Shown here in pieces: positions 1-7,037 of a stretch of 29,594 nucleotides of DNA (within the stretch, counting starts at the first letter, position 1; every line of letters begins with the position of its first letter). Origin of the DNA: Comamonas sp. Lineage in GTDB: Bacteria > Pseudomonadota > Gammaproteobacteria > Burkholderiales > Burkholderiaceae_C. The position numbers and the translations under genes were made by a program. The stretch is taken from NCBI GenBank assembly GCA_018384835.1, contig JAHAYB010000308.1, forward strand, positions 1-29,594. The letters are read 5' to 3'. The notes beneath the pieces were generated by a model. The model had not been told where the DNA came from. It did no database searches and worked only from the letters and a program-made list of their open reading frames with translations.

Positions 1-1
1 C

Positions 2-502
2 TTGGTAAAAGTCACCGTCACCAGGCTTGTCGTAATCGACCAATGGTTCCACAGTGAGCGCGCCATTGACACCGCCACGGCTCCAATACGGCACAAAGCG
101 ACCCGTAGCGTCGTGGCCGCGGGTGTCTGCGAATTCGCTATCGCGCTCGTCGAAAGCCTGTGGCTCCCCGCCCGTCCAAACAGCGAGAACCCCTGGGTTT
201 TTATCCAGAATCTCGCGCAGCATGGCGTTGGCTGTCTGGCGACTGGCGTATCCGCTCGCCTGCATACTGCCCACCGCGGCGGCCAAGGTACGGGCGGCTT
301 CTAGCGCCCCTTGGAGCGGAATGGCAGCTTGTGCGCCATGATCAGCGGCCATTTCTTGCACATACAAGATGGCTGTGTTGCGCTGAATTTGTGATGCCCG
401 CTGGCTAAAGAAAAACAGTGTCAGGGCAAAGCCCAGCAGCACAATACCGACAACAACCATCAACATTTGGTTGCGTAAAGAGAGTTGACGAAAAGATTGC
501 AT
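2..502 (-). CDS. N-terminal part of a Cache-domain transmembrane receptor (probable methyl-accepting chemotaxis protein), truncated by window edge
   Basis: The reading frame opens at ATG 502 on the minus strand and runs off the left edge, giving 167 residues. Residues 1-35 hold a short basic N-terminus and one hydrophobic membrane helix (VVVGIVLLGFALTLFFF). What follows is periplasmic in character and ends in a segment resembling the dCache/PDC sensor core: NPGVLAVWTGGEPQAF, then GRFVPYW. In the family this fold binds small ligands and is usually attached to HAMP and MCP signalling domains, which would lie outside the window. The gene is divergent from the Aer-like receptor, with about 210 bp between the likely starts, so both neighbours are sensory. 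A histidine kinase or diguanylate cyclase with the same sensor cannot be excluded because the output domain is missing. I see no convincing Shine-Dalgarno sequence. Confidence 0.7.
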   Translation of the reverse strand, partial: MQSFRQLSLRNQMLMVVVGIVLLGFALTLFFFSQRASQIQRNTAILYVQEMAADHGAQAAIPLQGALEAARTLAAAVGSMQASGYASRQTANAMLREILDKNPGVLAVWTGGEPQAFDERDSEFADTRGHDATGRFVPYWSRGGVNGALTVEPLVDYDKPGDGDFYQ

Positions 503-569
503 CTCACATTGTTGCAGGAGGGTTGAAAGAAAAAAGTCTTAATTACCCACTAAGCTGTAGAAAAAAGGG

Positions 570-599
570 AAAAAATCCTGGTTTAGGGGTTTTCCCAGG
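570..599 (-). promoter_or_regulatory. Inverted repeat followed by a T run in the leader of the Cache receptor gene (attenuator-like)
   Basis: Read on the minus strand, CCTGG (99-95 of the 500s) pairs with CCAGG (581-577) and is followed by A and six T residues (575-570). It lies 68-97 bases upstream of the receptor start at 502, inside the presumed 5' leader. The stem is only 5 bp with a 13-base loop, so a weak intrinsic terminator, attenuator or chance repeat are all possible. The rest of the 503-712 divergent spacer shows no confident sigma70 or sigma28 promoter; a TATAGA at 622-627 lacks a good -35 partner. Confidence 0.25.
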
Positions 600-712
600 T
601 GCATCAATACGTAATTGACTCTATAGATTCGGCTAGTCTGCCCAGCGCTTCTTGAACGATGTGTCGATGTGCTTTTCGACTATTGCAAATTCACTTTTAT
701 TGCCTTTTCACT

Positions 713-2272
713 ATGCTCACTGTTTCCGCTACTACGTCACAAGCCTACACTTTCGATGAGAGCTTGCTGCTGATGTCCACCACTGACAAGCAGGGGCGCA
801 TTACCCATTGCAATGCAGCGTTTGAGGAAGTCAGCGGCTACACCAAGGCCGAGCTAATGGGGCAGCCCCACAACATCGTGCGCCATCCCGATATGCCCTC
901 AGAGGCTTTTAAGGATTTGTGGACTACCGTTGGTCATGGTCGTGCCTGGCAAGGTATGGTGAAGAATCTGCGCAAAGACGGCAGCTACTACTGGGTGCAG
1001 GCTTGCGTCACCCCCATGATGCAAAACGGCAAGCCTATAGGCTATATGTCGGTGCGCTCCAAGCCCAGCGCCAAGGAAGTGGCGCAGGCAGAAGCCCTCT
1101 ACACCCGCATCGTAGAGCAGCGCCGCCAAGCCAGCCCCGAAATTCGCCTGCATGGTGGGCGGGTGCGTGCCACGGGGTGGCGCAACCACTTAGGCAAGCT
1201 CCAGCGTGCCAATATCACCGAACGCCAGGTTTTTCTGCAACTGCCCATATTCTTATGGGCACTGGCACTGCCTGTTATGGGACTAACGCAGCCTTGGCAA
1301 CAGGCTTTATGGGTGCTGGGGTTGTTCATCGGCTGGAGTCTGTCCTTGGCCTATCTGCACACGCGAGTCACCCGACCTTTGCGTAGTTTGCAAAAACTAG
1401 CCAGCGACATTGCCTGCGGGCATTTAAGTGACCCCTTACCCGAGGCACTGCCGCCCCACCCGCTGGGGTTGCTGTTAGAGCGGCTGCGGCAAATCCACGT
1501 TAACTTACGAGCAGTGATTGGCGATGCCAAGCACGAAATTGATGGCTTTAACGCCGTTGCGCGTAGCCTAACGAGCGAGGCCGAGCAGCTATCGGCGCGT
1601 ACCGTGCGCCAAGCGCAAAACCTGCAAGAGACGGCCACCGCCACCTCCCAGTTGACCGAGGCCGTCTCCCAAACAGAAAGGGATGCCAAAGACATCCAGC
1701 ACCAAGCCCAACACAGCGCTGACCTGGCGTTACAAAGCGGGCAAATCATAGAGCTGGCCAGCACCCAGGTCAGGGGGCTAGAGCAGTCTTCGCAGCAGAT
1801 GCAAAGCATCATCTCTTCGATTGAGAGCATTGCTTTTCAAACCAACTTGCTGGCACTGAACGCTGCGGTAGAGGCCGCCCGCGCTGGCGAGCAAGGCCGA
1901 GGCTTTGCCGTTGTGGCCGGCGAGGTACGCGTACTAGCCCAGCGCAGTGGCGAGGCGGCCAAGGAAATCCGCCAACTTATTGCGCACTCCACCCAAGGCA
2001 TTAGCGATAGCGCTAGCCAAATGCAGTCGGCCAGTAGCTCTATTGCCAACACGGTGGCGGCAGCGCAAGTCATTAACCAGCATATCCAAACGCTGGTGCA
2101 GACCACGACTGAGCAAAGTGCTGGGCTAATGCAAATCAATGCCGCGCTGGCAGAGTTGGATGAGGTCACCCAAGACAACGCCCGCGTAGCGGATGGCTAT
2201 GCCGACTCTGCCCGTGAGATGGATGTCAGCACCAGTGTGCTACGGCGCACGCTGGAGATTTTTCACCTTTGA
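713..2272 (+). CDS. Aer-like PAS-domain methyl-accepting chemotaxis protein
   Basis: A chemoreceptor of 519 residues from ATG 713. An in-frame ATG at 659 would add 18 residues that do not fit the family; Aer-type proteins begin shortly before the PAS fold. Residues about 10-120 form the PAS domain ([21 protein letters not shown], continuing through [13 protein letters not shown]), the subtype that binds FAD in Aer and senses redox state. Two closely spaced hydrophobic helices follow (about 180-230) with no periplasmic domain, then a HAMP-like linker and a long coiled-coil signalling domain. Its hairpin tip carries the MCP signature [19 protein letters not shown] and [12 protein letters not shown]. 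Inferred role: cytoplasmic energy or oxygen taxis through CheA/CheW, which are not in this window. The gene is transcribed away from the Cache receptor and converges on the DUF2905 gene with a 15-base gap. Confidence 0.9.
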   Translation: MLTVSATTSQAYTFDESLLLMSTTDKQGRITHCNAAFEEVSGYTKAELMGQPHNIVRHPDMPSEAFKDLWTTVGHGRAWQGMVKNLRKDGSYYWVQACVTPMMQNGKPIGYMSVRSKPSAKEVAQAEALYTRIVEQRRQASPEIRLHGGRVRATGWRNHLGKLQRANITERQVFLQLPIFLWALALPVMGLTQPWQQALWVLGLFIGWSLSLAYLHTRVTRPLRSLQKLASDIACGHLSDPLPEALPPHPLGLLLERLRQIHVNLRAVIGDAKHEIDGFNAVARSLTSEAEQLSARTVRQAQNLQETATATSQLTEAVSQTERDAKDIQHQAQHSADLALQSGQIIELASTQVRGLEQSSQQMQSIISSIESIAFQTNLLALNAAVEAARAGEQGRGFAVVAGEVRVLAQRSGEAAKEIRQLIAHSTQGISDSASQMQSASSSIANTVAAAQVINQHIQTLVQTTTEQSAGLMQINAALAELDEVTQDNARVADGYADSAREMDVSTSVLRRTLEIFHL

Positions 2273-2287
2273 GAGCGTGAACACGTT

Positions 2288-2515
2288 CTAGCCGCCCTCG
2301 CCCCCCGCCGCCAGCAACTTCAAAGCGCTAAACAGCAGTACTGTCAGCAGCACGGCGCTGGCAATGGGCAGGCGAATCTGCCAGCGCAGCAGTCGCCATT
2401 GAAAATCCCCCGGCAGGCGGCCACCAGGCAGTTTGCGCCATAGCTTGTCCAGAATGCCGGTGGCGCTGTCCAGCAGCACCAGGGCGATAAAAACTAGGGC
2501 CAACCAGCGAATCAT
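2288..2515 (-). CDS. DUF2905 family small membrane protein
   Basis: A 75-residue protein with an N-terminal membrane helix (WLALVFIALVLLDSATGIL), a central KLPGGRLPGDFQW segment and a C-terminal helix (ASAVLLTVLLFSALKLL). The two-helix plan with a conserved G-RLPGD loop matches DUF2905, whose members are 65-80 residues long and of unknown function. It starts 15 bases after the stop of the MidA-like methyltransferase on the same strand, so the two are probably co-transcribed. No catalytic residues can be seen, and I assign no function beyond the family name. Confidence 0.8.
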   Translation of the reverse strand: MIRWLALVFIALVLLDSATGILDKLWRKLPGGRLPGDFQWRLLRWQIRLPIASAVLLTVLLFSALKLLAAGGEGG

Positions 2516-2530
2516 GCTAATGCTTTCTTG

Positions 2531-3700
2531 TTACAAGCGGTGCAGCCGGTCGCCCTGCAAAAAACCCAAGGCTGGCCAAGGTGCAGCGCCTTTGACCATG
2601 CCCAGTACTTTGAACAGCTCGCCCATTTCATGCTCCATCACCAGCTTGCTGGCCATGCTGCGCTGCGCTAGCCCCAGAGCGGCAAGTTTTTCCGGCAGGC
2701 CGCAGTTCAGCAAAAAATGCCCTTGGCTGGTGTAGCCCAGCAGCTCAAAGCCCGCATCTTGCGCAGCCACGGCAATGCCGGTGAAGTTGATGTGCGCGGT
2801 AATGTCTTTGCTGCCCACGTCTTCCAGCGGGCGGTCATCCATTTGGTGCAGGCGGTGGCAGGCCAGGGTTCCCATGTGGCGCTGGGGGTGGTAGTACTCG
2901 CTTTCGCCAAAACCGTAGTCAATGAAGAAGGCCGCGCCGCGCTCCAGGTGCTGGCCCAGGGTGTGGATAAAGGCTTCGGCCTGGGGATGGATTTCGGTGA
3001 GGTAGTCGTGGTCACTTTCAATCTCTAGCGGCGGGCGGGCGTTGGTGGGGCGGTCTTGCCAGACCAGTTGGCCGTCTTGCAGGGCTACGCCGCGCTCCTG
3101 CCATTGCCCATTGACCCGCGCTAGCAGTTGCACGGGCATGGCATCCAGCACTTCGTTGCCCAGCACTACGCCTTGTATGGCGCTGGGCAGGCGGCTTTCC
3201 CAGCGCACCAAGTTGCCAAAGCGGGCCAGGCGCTCTTGCTGGCGCTGGCGCAGGCTGCCGGAAATATCGACGATGTGGTAACTGTCCAACTGGACGGATT
3301 GGGCGGCCAGTGCATCCAGCACCTGCTCGGCCAGTGCGCCGCTGCCTGCGCCAAATTCCCAGATGCTGCTGGTTTGGGTGTGCGCCAGCGCCTCTTGCAC
3401 CTGGGTGGCCAGCAGTTGGCCAAAGACGGGCGATAGCTCGGGCGCGGTCACAAAATCGCTGCCGCTGCTGGGCATTAGCCCCAGCTTGGTGCTGTCGTTG
3501 GCGTAATAGCCCAGGCCGGGGGCGTAGAGCGCTAGCTGCATAAACGGCTCAAACCCCAGCCAGCCGCCCGCTTGGGCAATGGCCTGCGCAATCACGGGCA
3601 AGAGGGGGTTGCCCTGGGGGGGGAGGGGGGCGCTGGTTACACTGTGCGCCTTTTGCGCTGAATCGCTGGTGGTCAAGGAGTGGGAATGGGGCTGCTTCAT
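2531..3700 (-). CDS. Class I SAM-dependent methyltransferase, MidA/NDUFAF7 family
   Basis: A 389-residue protein of usual family length. Recognisable blocks in order: GWLGFEPFMQLALYAPGLGYY (start of the family domain), DFVTAPELSPVFGQLLA, the Gly-rich SAM-binding motif I WEFGAGSGALAEQVL, LGNEVLDAMPV, and FFIDYGFGESEYYHPQR. In mitochondria NDUFAF7 symmetrically dimethylates an arginine of the complex I subunit NDUFS2; the bacterial substrate is generally unproven. The first ~35 residues are low-complexity (His/Ser/Pro) and contain a G8-A-G6 tract on the plus strand (3616-3630). The gene is divergent from the SDR gene with only 47 bases between starts, so the promoters must overlap, and it is followed by DUF2905. 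Family assignment is firm; the substrate is inferred. Confidence 0.9.
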   Translation of the reverse strand: MKQPHSHSLTTSDSAQKAHSVTSAPLPPQGNPLLPVIAQAIAQAGGWLGFEPFMQLALYAPGLGYYANDSTKLGLMPSSGSDFVTAPELSPVFGQLLATQVQEALAHTQTSSIWEFGAGSGALAEQVLDALAAQSVQLDSYHIVDISGSLRQRQQERLARFGNLVRWESRLPSAIQGVVLGNEVLDAMPVQLLARVNGQWQERGVALQDGQLVWQDRPTNARPPLEIESDHDYLTEIHPQAEAFIHTLGQHLERGAAFFIDYGFGESEYYHPQRHMGTLACHRLHQMDDRPLEDVGSKDITAHINFTGIAVAAQDAGFELLGYTSQGHFLLNCGLPEKLAALGLAQRSMASKLVMEHEMGELFKVLGMVKGAAPWPALGFLQGDRLHRL

Positions 3701-3747
3701 GCGGGCAATTGTCCCCGCCTTTGGCCGCTGGCTGGCGCTGCATGGCC

Positions 3748-4551
3748 ATGACTGCTGAACAAAAACCTGTTTTATCTTCCACCAAGCCGGTGGCCTTGGT
3801 GACTGGAGCCGGGCGGCGGCTGGGGCGCGAGACGGCGCTGCACCTGGCGCAAGCGGGCTGGGCGGTGGCCGTGCATTACCACCGCTCGGTAGAGGGCGCG
3901 GCGCAAACTGTGCTGGACTGCCAGGCGCTGGGCGTGCCCGCCTGTGCGCTCAAAGCGGATTTGGCCGATGAGCAGGCCACGGCCAGCCTAGTACCTGCCG
4001 CTGTGGCGGCGCTGGGGCGCTTGGATGCGGTGGTCAATAGCGCCTCTTTATTTGCATACGATGGCGCGGAGGATTTCTCCTACACCCTGATGCAGCGCCA
4101 CCTAGCCAGCAACACCGCCGCCCCCATCGCCCTGGCGCGTGACTTGCACTGCCATATCCAGGCGCGGCACGCCCAAGGGGAGGCGCAGGCTGAGGGCGCA
4201 GTCGTCAACCTGCTCGACCAAAAGCTGTGGAACCAGAACCCGGATTTTTTCAGCTACACCCTCTCCAAAGCGGCGCTGGAGGCGGCTACGACCATGCTGG
4301 CGCTGGCGCTCGCTCCCCTGGTGCGGGTGGTGGGTGTTGCGCCTGGCTTGACGCTGACCAGCCACATGCTCAGTCAGGAAAAATTTGAACAACTGCACCG
4401 TTTAAGCCCCTTGGGGCGCAGTTCCAGCCCCCAGGATGTGGCGGCTACGGTGCGTTTTGCGCTGGAAAACCGCTCCATCACCGGAACCAGCCTGCTGGTG
4501 GATGGCGGCCAGCATTTGCAGCGTTTTGAGCGTGATTTTTCTCTGATGTAG
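3748..4551 (+). CDS. SDR oxidoreductase of pteridine reductase (PTR1/FolM) type
   Basis: A 267-residue short-chain dehydrogenase. I chose ATG 3748 (MTAEQKPV); ATG 3742 and TTG 3709 are in frame upstream but add an atypical leader. The nucleotide-binding turn reads TGAGRRLG (19-26), fitting the TGxxxRxG motif of pteridine reductases rather than the ordinary TGxxxGxG of SDRs. The catalytic Tyr-Lys is YTLSK (Y170, K174), and an Asp (D157 in NLLDQKLW) stands exactly 13 residues before the Tyr, where PTR1 has its Asp181 and Tyr194. The C-terminal GTSLLVDGGQHL is the usual SDR ending. It sits 90 bases before folB on the same strand. Inferred role: NADPH-dependent reduction of dihydropterin or dihydrofolate. 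A generic SDR is the alternative. Confidence 0.85.
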   Translation: MTAEQKPVLSSTKPVALVTGAGRRLGRETALHLAQAGWAVAVHYHRSVEGAAQTVLDCQALGVPACALKADLADEQATASLVPAAVAALGRLDAVVNSASLFAYDGAEDFSYTLMQRHLASNTAAPIALARDLHCHIQARHAQGEAQAEGAVVNLLDQKLWNQNPDFFSYTLSKAALEAATTMLALALAPLVRVVGVAPGLTLTSHMLSQEKFEQLHRLSPLGRSSSPQDVAATVRFALENRSITGTSLLVDGGQHLQRFERDFSLM

Positions 4552-4641
4552 TGCATACCGTGCGAGTCTGAGTGTGCTTGCGCTTTCAGGCGCTACGATG
4601 GCCGCCTTTTATTTTTAACCCTTCCCACCTCTGACTACGCC

Positions 4642-5013
4642 ATGCTTCCTGTCTCCGGCAACCAGATTTTGAGCCTTACCGGTCTGCGCTTTGATGCCAG
4701 TCTAGGCATTTTGGCGCATGAAAAGGCCGCCCCCCAGCCTATCCAGGTCGATGCCCAACTCAACCAAGGCCCCCAGCCCCTGCGCCCGCAAGACGATGAC
4801 ATCACCCATGTGCTCGATTACCGCAAGGTGCGGCAAATCATCATCGAGGAATGCACGGCAGAGCATGTGAATCTGCTGGAAAGCCTGATTGGCAAACTCG
4901 CCCAGCGCCTGATGCAACTGCCCGGTGTGCTAGGTGTGCGCGTAAAAATTACCAAGCTAGCCATTTTTGACGACTGCGAAGTGGCTATTCGCGTGGAGAC
5001 TGGGCAGTGGTAA
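4642..5013 (+). CDS. folB: Dihydroneopterin aldolase
   Basis: A 123-residue protein matching the normal length of FolB. It converts 7,8-dihydroneopterin to 6-hydroxymethyl-7,8-dihydropterin plus glycolaldehyde in folate synthesis, in the cytoplasm, usually as an octamer. Visible family features: LSLTGLRFDASLGILAHEKAAPQPIQVD at the N-terminus (the first strand with the active-site Glu region), DITHVLDYRKVRQII in the middle, the HVNLLESLIGKLAQRL helix, and VRVKITKLAIFDDCEVAIRVE at the end. It follows the pteridine-reductase-like SDR and precedes ttcA. The 90-base spacer upstream shows no strong promoter, so co-transcription with the SDR gene is likely. Confidence 0.92.
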   Translation: MLPVSGNQILSLTGLRFDASLGILAHEKAAPQPIQVDAQLNQGPQPLRPQDDDITHVLDYRKVRQIIIEECTAEHVNLLESLIGKLAQRLMQLPGVLGVRVKITKLAIFDDCEVAIRVETGQW

Positions 5014-5064
5014 ACCTGCGTAAATCAGCGCCAAAACCACAAAAGCCCCGACAGAGCGCCCAAG

Positions 5065-5089
5065 CGCCGTTTTCTTGGGAAAATTGGCG
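5065..5089 (+). repeat. Imperfect inverted repeat in the ttcA leader
   Basis: CGCC-g-TTTTC (5065-5074) faces GAAAA-tt-GGCG (5079-5089) across a TTGG loop. It covers the TTG at 5075 that would be the furthest upstream start of ttcA and ends 34 bases before the preferred GTG start at 5123. It has no U run, so it is not a standard terminator. It could be an mRNA hairpin or chance. Confidence 0.3.
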
Positions 5090-5122
5090 GTTTCCCCGTC
5101 TGCTAATCAAGCGAAAAACACT

Positions 5123-6148
5123 GTGACTGCTGCAACCCACCCCGAACATAACCCCTGGCTGGATGAGGCCACCCTGGCCGACGCGCCTGCTGCTACCGAT
5201 GCCAACGCCGACAACACCCCCACCCAAGGCGGCAAAACCAAGGCCGAGCGCGAAAAAATCAAGCTGGAAAAACGCCTGTGCCGCGAGGCAGGACGCGCTA
5301 TTCTGGACTTCAACATGATTGAAGAGGGCGACCGCATCATGGTGTGCATGTCTGGCGGCAAAGACAGCTACACCCTGCTGGACATTCTGCGCAAGCTGCA
5401 AAAACGCGCCCCCATCCGCTTTGAGCTGGTGGCCGTCAACCTCGACCAGAAGCAGCCCGGCTTCCCTGAGCATGTGCTGCCCCAGTACCTGGAAAGCATT
5501 GGGGTGGAGTACCACATTGAAAACCAGGATACCTACAGCGTAGTTAAGCGCGTGATTCCCGAAGGCAAAACCACGTGCAGCCTGTGCTCGCGCCTGCGCC
5601 GCGCGATTTTGTACTCGGTAGCCGACCGCCTCAAATGCAATAAGCTGGCACTGGGGCACCACCGCGACGACATTGTGCAAACGCTGATGCTCAATATGTT
5701 CTACGGCGGACGCATGAAGGGCATGCCGCCCAAGCTGGTCAGTGACGATGGCAAGCACATGGTCATTCGCCCGCTGTGCTGTGTGCGCGAGCAGGACATC
5801 AAGCGCTGGGCGGAATACCAAGAATTTCCCATCATCCCCTGCAACCTGTGCGGCAGCCAGGAGGGCTTGCAGCGCGTTATCGTCGGCGACATGCTGCGCG
5901 ACTGGGAGAAGAAATACCCAGGCCGTATTGAAAGCATGTTCCGCGCCATGGGGCATATCGTTACCACCCACATGATGGACCCCAAGCTGCACGACTTTGC
6001 CAACGCCAGCACCACCGGCGTAGCCACCCCCGATGGCGATACCGCGTTTGACTATGACGAGCTGCCCTTGGTGCCCAGCGAAGAAGGTGCGGATGCTGCG
6101 CCCAAGCCCAAAGGGCTGCAAGTGGTAAAAAGCAAGGCCACGGCATAA
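5123..6148 (+). CDS. ttcA: tRNA 2-thiocytidine(32) synthetase TtcA
   Basis: A PP-loop ATPase that thiolates cytidine 32 of certain tRNAs using ATP and an oxygen-sensitive iron-sulfur cluster. From GTG 5123 the protein has 341 residues; TTG 5075 is in frame but unlikely, and neither has a clear Shine-Dalgarno. The ATP-binding PP-loop is SGGKDS (77-82). The cluster cysteines appear as C152/C155 ([11 protein letters not shown]) and C240/C243 (PCNLCGSQ), matching the CxxC pairs of the family. Other family blocks are LALGHHRDD and [12 protein letters not shown]. The N-terminal ~45 residues before [18 protein letters not shown] are low-complexity Ala/Asp/Asn, and the C-terminus ends in a short Lys/Ala tail. 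The gene follows folB by about 110 bases. Confidence 0.95.
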   Translation: MTAATHPEHNPWLDEATLADAPAATDANADNTPTQGGKTKAEREKIKLEKRLCREAGRAILDFNMIEEGDRIMVCMSGGKDSYTLLDILRKLQKRAPIRFELVAVNLDQKQPGFPEHVLPQYLESIGVEYHIENQDTYSVVKRVIPEGKTTCSLCSRLRRAILYSVADRLKCNKLALGHHRDDIVQTLMLNMFYGGRMKGMPPKLVSDDGKHMVIRPLCCVREQDIKRWAEYQEFPIIPCNLCGSQEGLQRVIVGDMLRDWEKKYPGRIESMFRAMGHIVTTHMMDPKLHDFANASTTGVATPDGDTAFDYDELPLVPSEEGADAAPKPKGLQVVKSKATA

Positions 6149-6165
6149 TTTTTTCTGGAGGCGCT

Positions 6166-6942
6166 ATGACTGGACTGACTGGATTTGTCACTGGGTTTAC
6201 CCGCGCTTTGGGCGCTGGCGCACTGTGCATCGGGGCGCTGGCCTTGGGCGGCTGCGCTTTTGCGCCCACCAGCATGACCAGCAATGTGCAGTCTTTTGCG
6301 CAGATGCAGGGGGTGGAGCTACCCACCACCTATCGGCTAGAGCTGCTGCCCTCGCAAATGCAGGAGGCCGGTTTTGCCCAAGTGGAGGCCGCTGCCGAGG
6401 CCGCCTTGGCCAAAGTTGGTTTAAGCCGCTTAAATAACTCCAACAGCTCAAACAGCTCAAACCACTTAAACGGCGTAAACGGTAAAGAGCCGCCGCTGGA
6501 GCAAGCGCGTTTGGTGGCGCAAATCAGCGCCCACCACGCGCGCCAAGCCCAGCCGTGGGCAATGTTCAATAATCCCTTCTATTACGGCCCGCGCTTTGCG
6601 TGGGGGCTGGGTTATGGGGCGGGCTATGGTGGGGTAGGTCATCACCAGTGGCACGGCACTTGGGTTGCCAATGGCTGGTTGCTTGATACTCCGCCAGCCG
6701 TACGCGCCTGGGCCGTCAAAATAGTTTTACGCGAGCAGGCCAGCCAGCGTATCGTGTACGAAACTGCCGCCCAGTATGAAGAGGTGCGCATCCCAGACAG
6801 CAATATCTGGCACTTGCTGTTTGAGGCGGCGCTATCGGGCTTCCCCCAGCCTGGCTCGGGGCTACGGGCTGTCACCCTGGCAATACCCAAGCTCCCACCC
6901 CAACCACCCCAGCCCCATGCAACACCACCGCCGCAGCCATAG
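6166..6942 (+). CDS. DUF4136-type lipoprotein with a Pro-rich C-terminus
   Basis: A 258-residue predicted lipoprotein with a good Shine-Dalgarno (GGAGG, 6 bases before ATG 6166). The signal peptide ends in lipobox LALGGC, making C30 the lipidated residue. The mature part has the TYRLELLPSQ start, an alpha/beta region interrupted by a Gly/Tyr/Trp/His-rich stretch (FNNPFYYGPRFAWGLGYG), and a second half (VKIVLREQASQRIVYETAAQYE) typical of DUF4136 proteins, whose function is unknown. Residues 90-105 are an Asn/Ser low-complexity insertion encoded by a 9-bp tandem repeat, and the last ~20 residues are Pro-rich. It lies 17 bases after ttcA, so it may share its transcript. The family call is moderately sure, the lipoprotein call sure. 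Confidence 0.75.
   Translation: MTGLTGFVTGFTRALGAGALCIGALALGGCAFAPTSMTSNVQSFAQMQGVELPTTYRLELLPSQMQEAGFAQVEAAAEAALAKVGLSRLNNSNSSNSSNHLNGVNGKEPPLEQARLVAQISAHHARQAQPWAMFNNPFYYGPRFAWGLGYGAGYGGVGHHQWHGTWVANGWLLDTPPAVRAWAVKIVLREQASQRIVYETAAQYEEVRIPDSNIWHLLFEAALSGFPQPGSGLRAVTLAIPKLPPQPPQPHATPPPQP
6442..6459 (+). repeat. 9-bp tandem repeat inside the lipoprotein gene
   Basis: AACAGCTCA occurs twice in direct succession (6442-6450, 6451-6459) with degenerate copies on both sides, encoding an Asn-Ser-Ser rich insertion. The period is a multiple of three, so copy-number change would keep the frame. Confidence 0.7.
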
Positions 6943-6990
6943 CCATAGCAAATACGGGTGCTAGCGCTTCTATACTTGCCTATGGTGTTC

Positions 6991-7019
6991 TTGCCCTTGC
7001 GGTGTTTTTTCCCTGTATT
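6991..7019 (+). promoter_or_regulatory. Weak candidate promoter for the MASE3-GGDEF-EAL gene
   Basis: TTGCCC (6991-6996) and TGTATT (7014-7019) are 17 bases apart, each matching 4 of 6 consensus positions. The start codon is at 7038, preceded by GAGG at 7028-7031. This is the only plausible sigma70 site in the 95-base gap after the lipoprotein gene. Confidence 0.25.
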
Positions 7020-7037
7020 GCTAAATTGAGGTAATTT

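Noticed and set aside
615..640. TTGACT at 615-620 and GCCGAATC on the minus strand as promoter elements
   Set aside because: Neither has a partner hexamer at proper spacing.
4985..6121. Long minus-strand reading frame (378 codons) opposite ttcA
   Set aside because: It mirrors the ttcA frame, has no recognisable domains and a His/Gly/Val-rich shadow composition.
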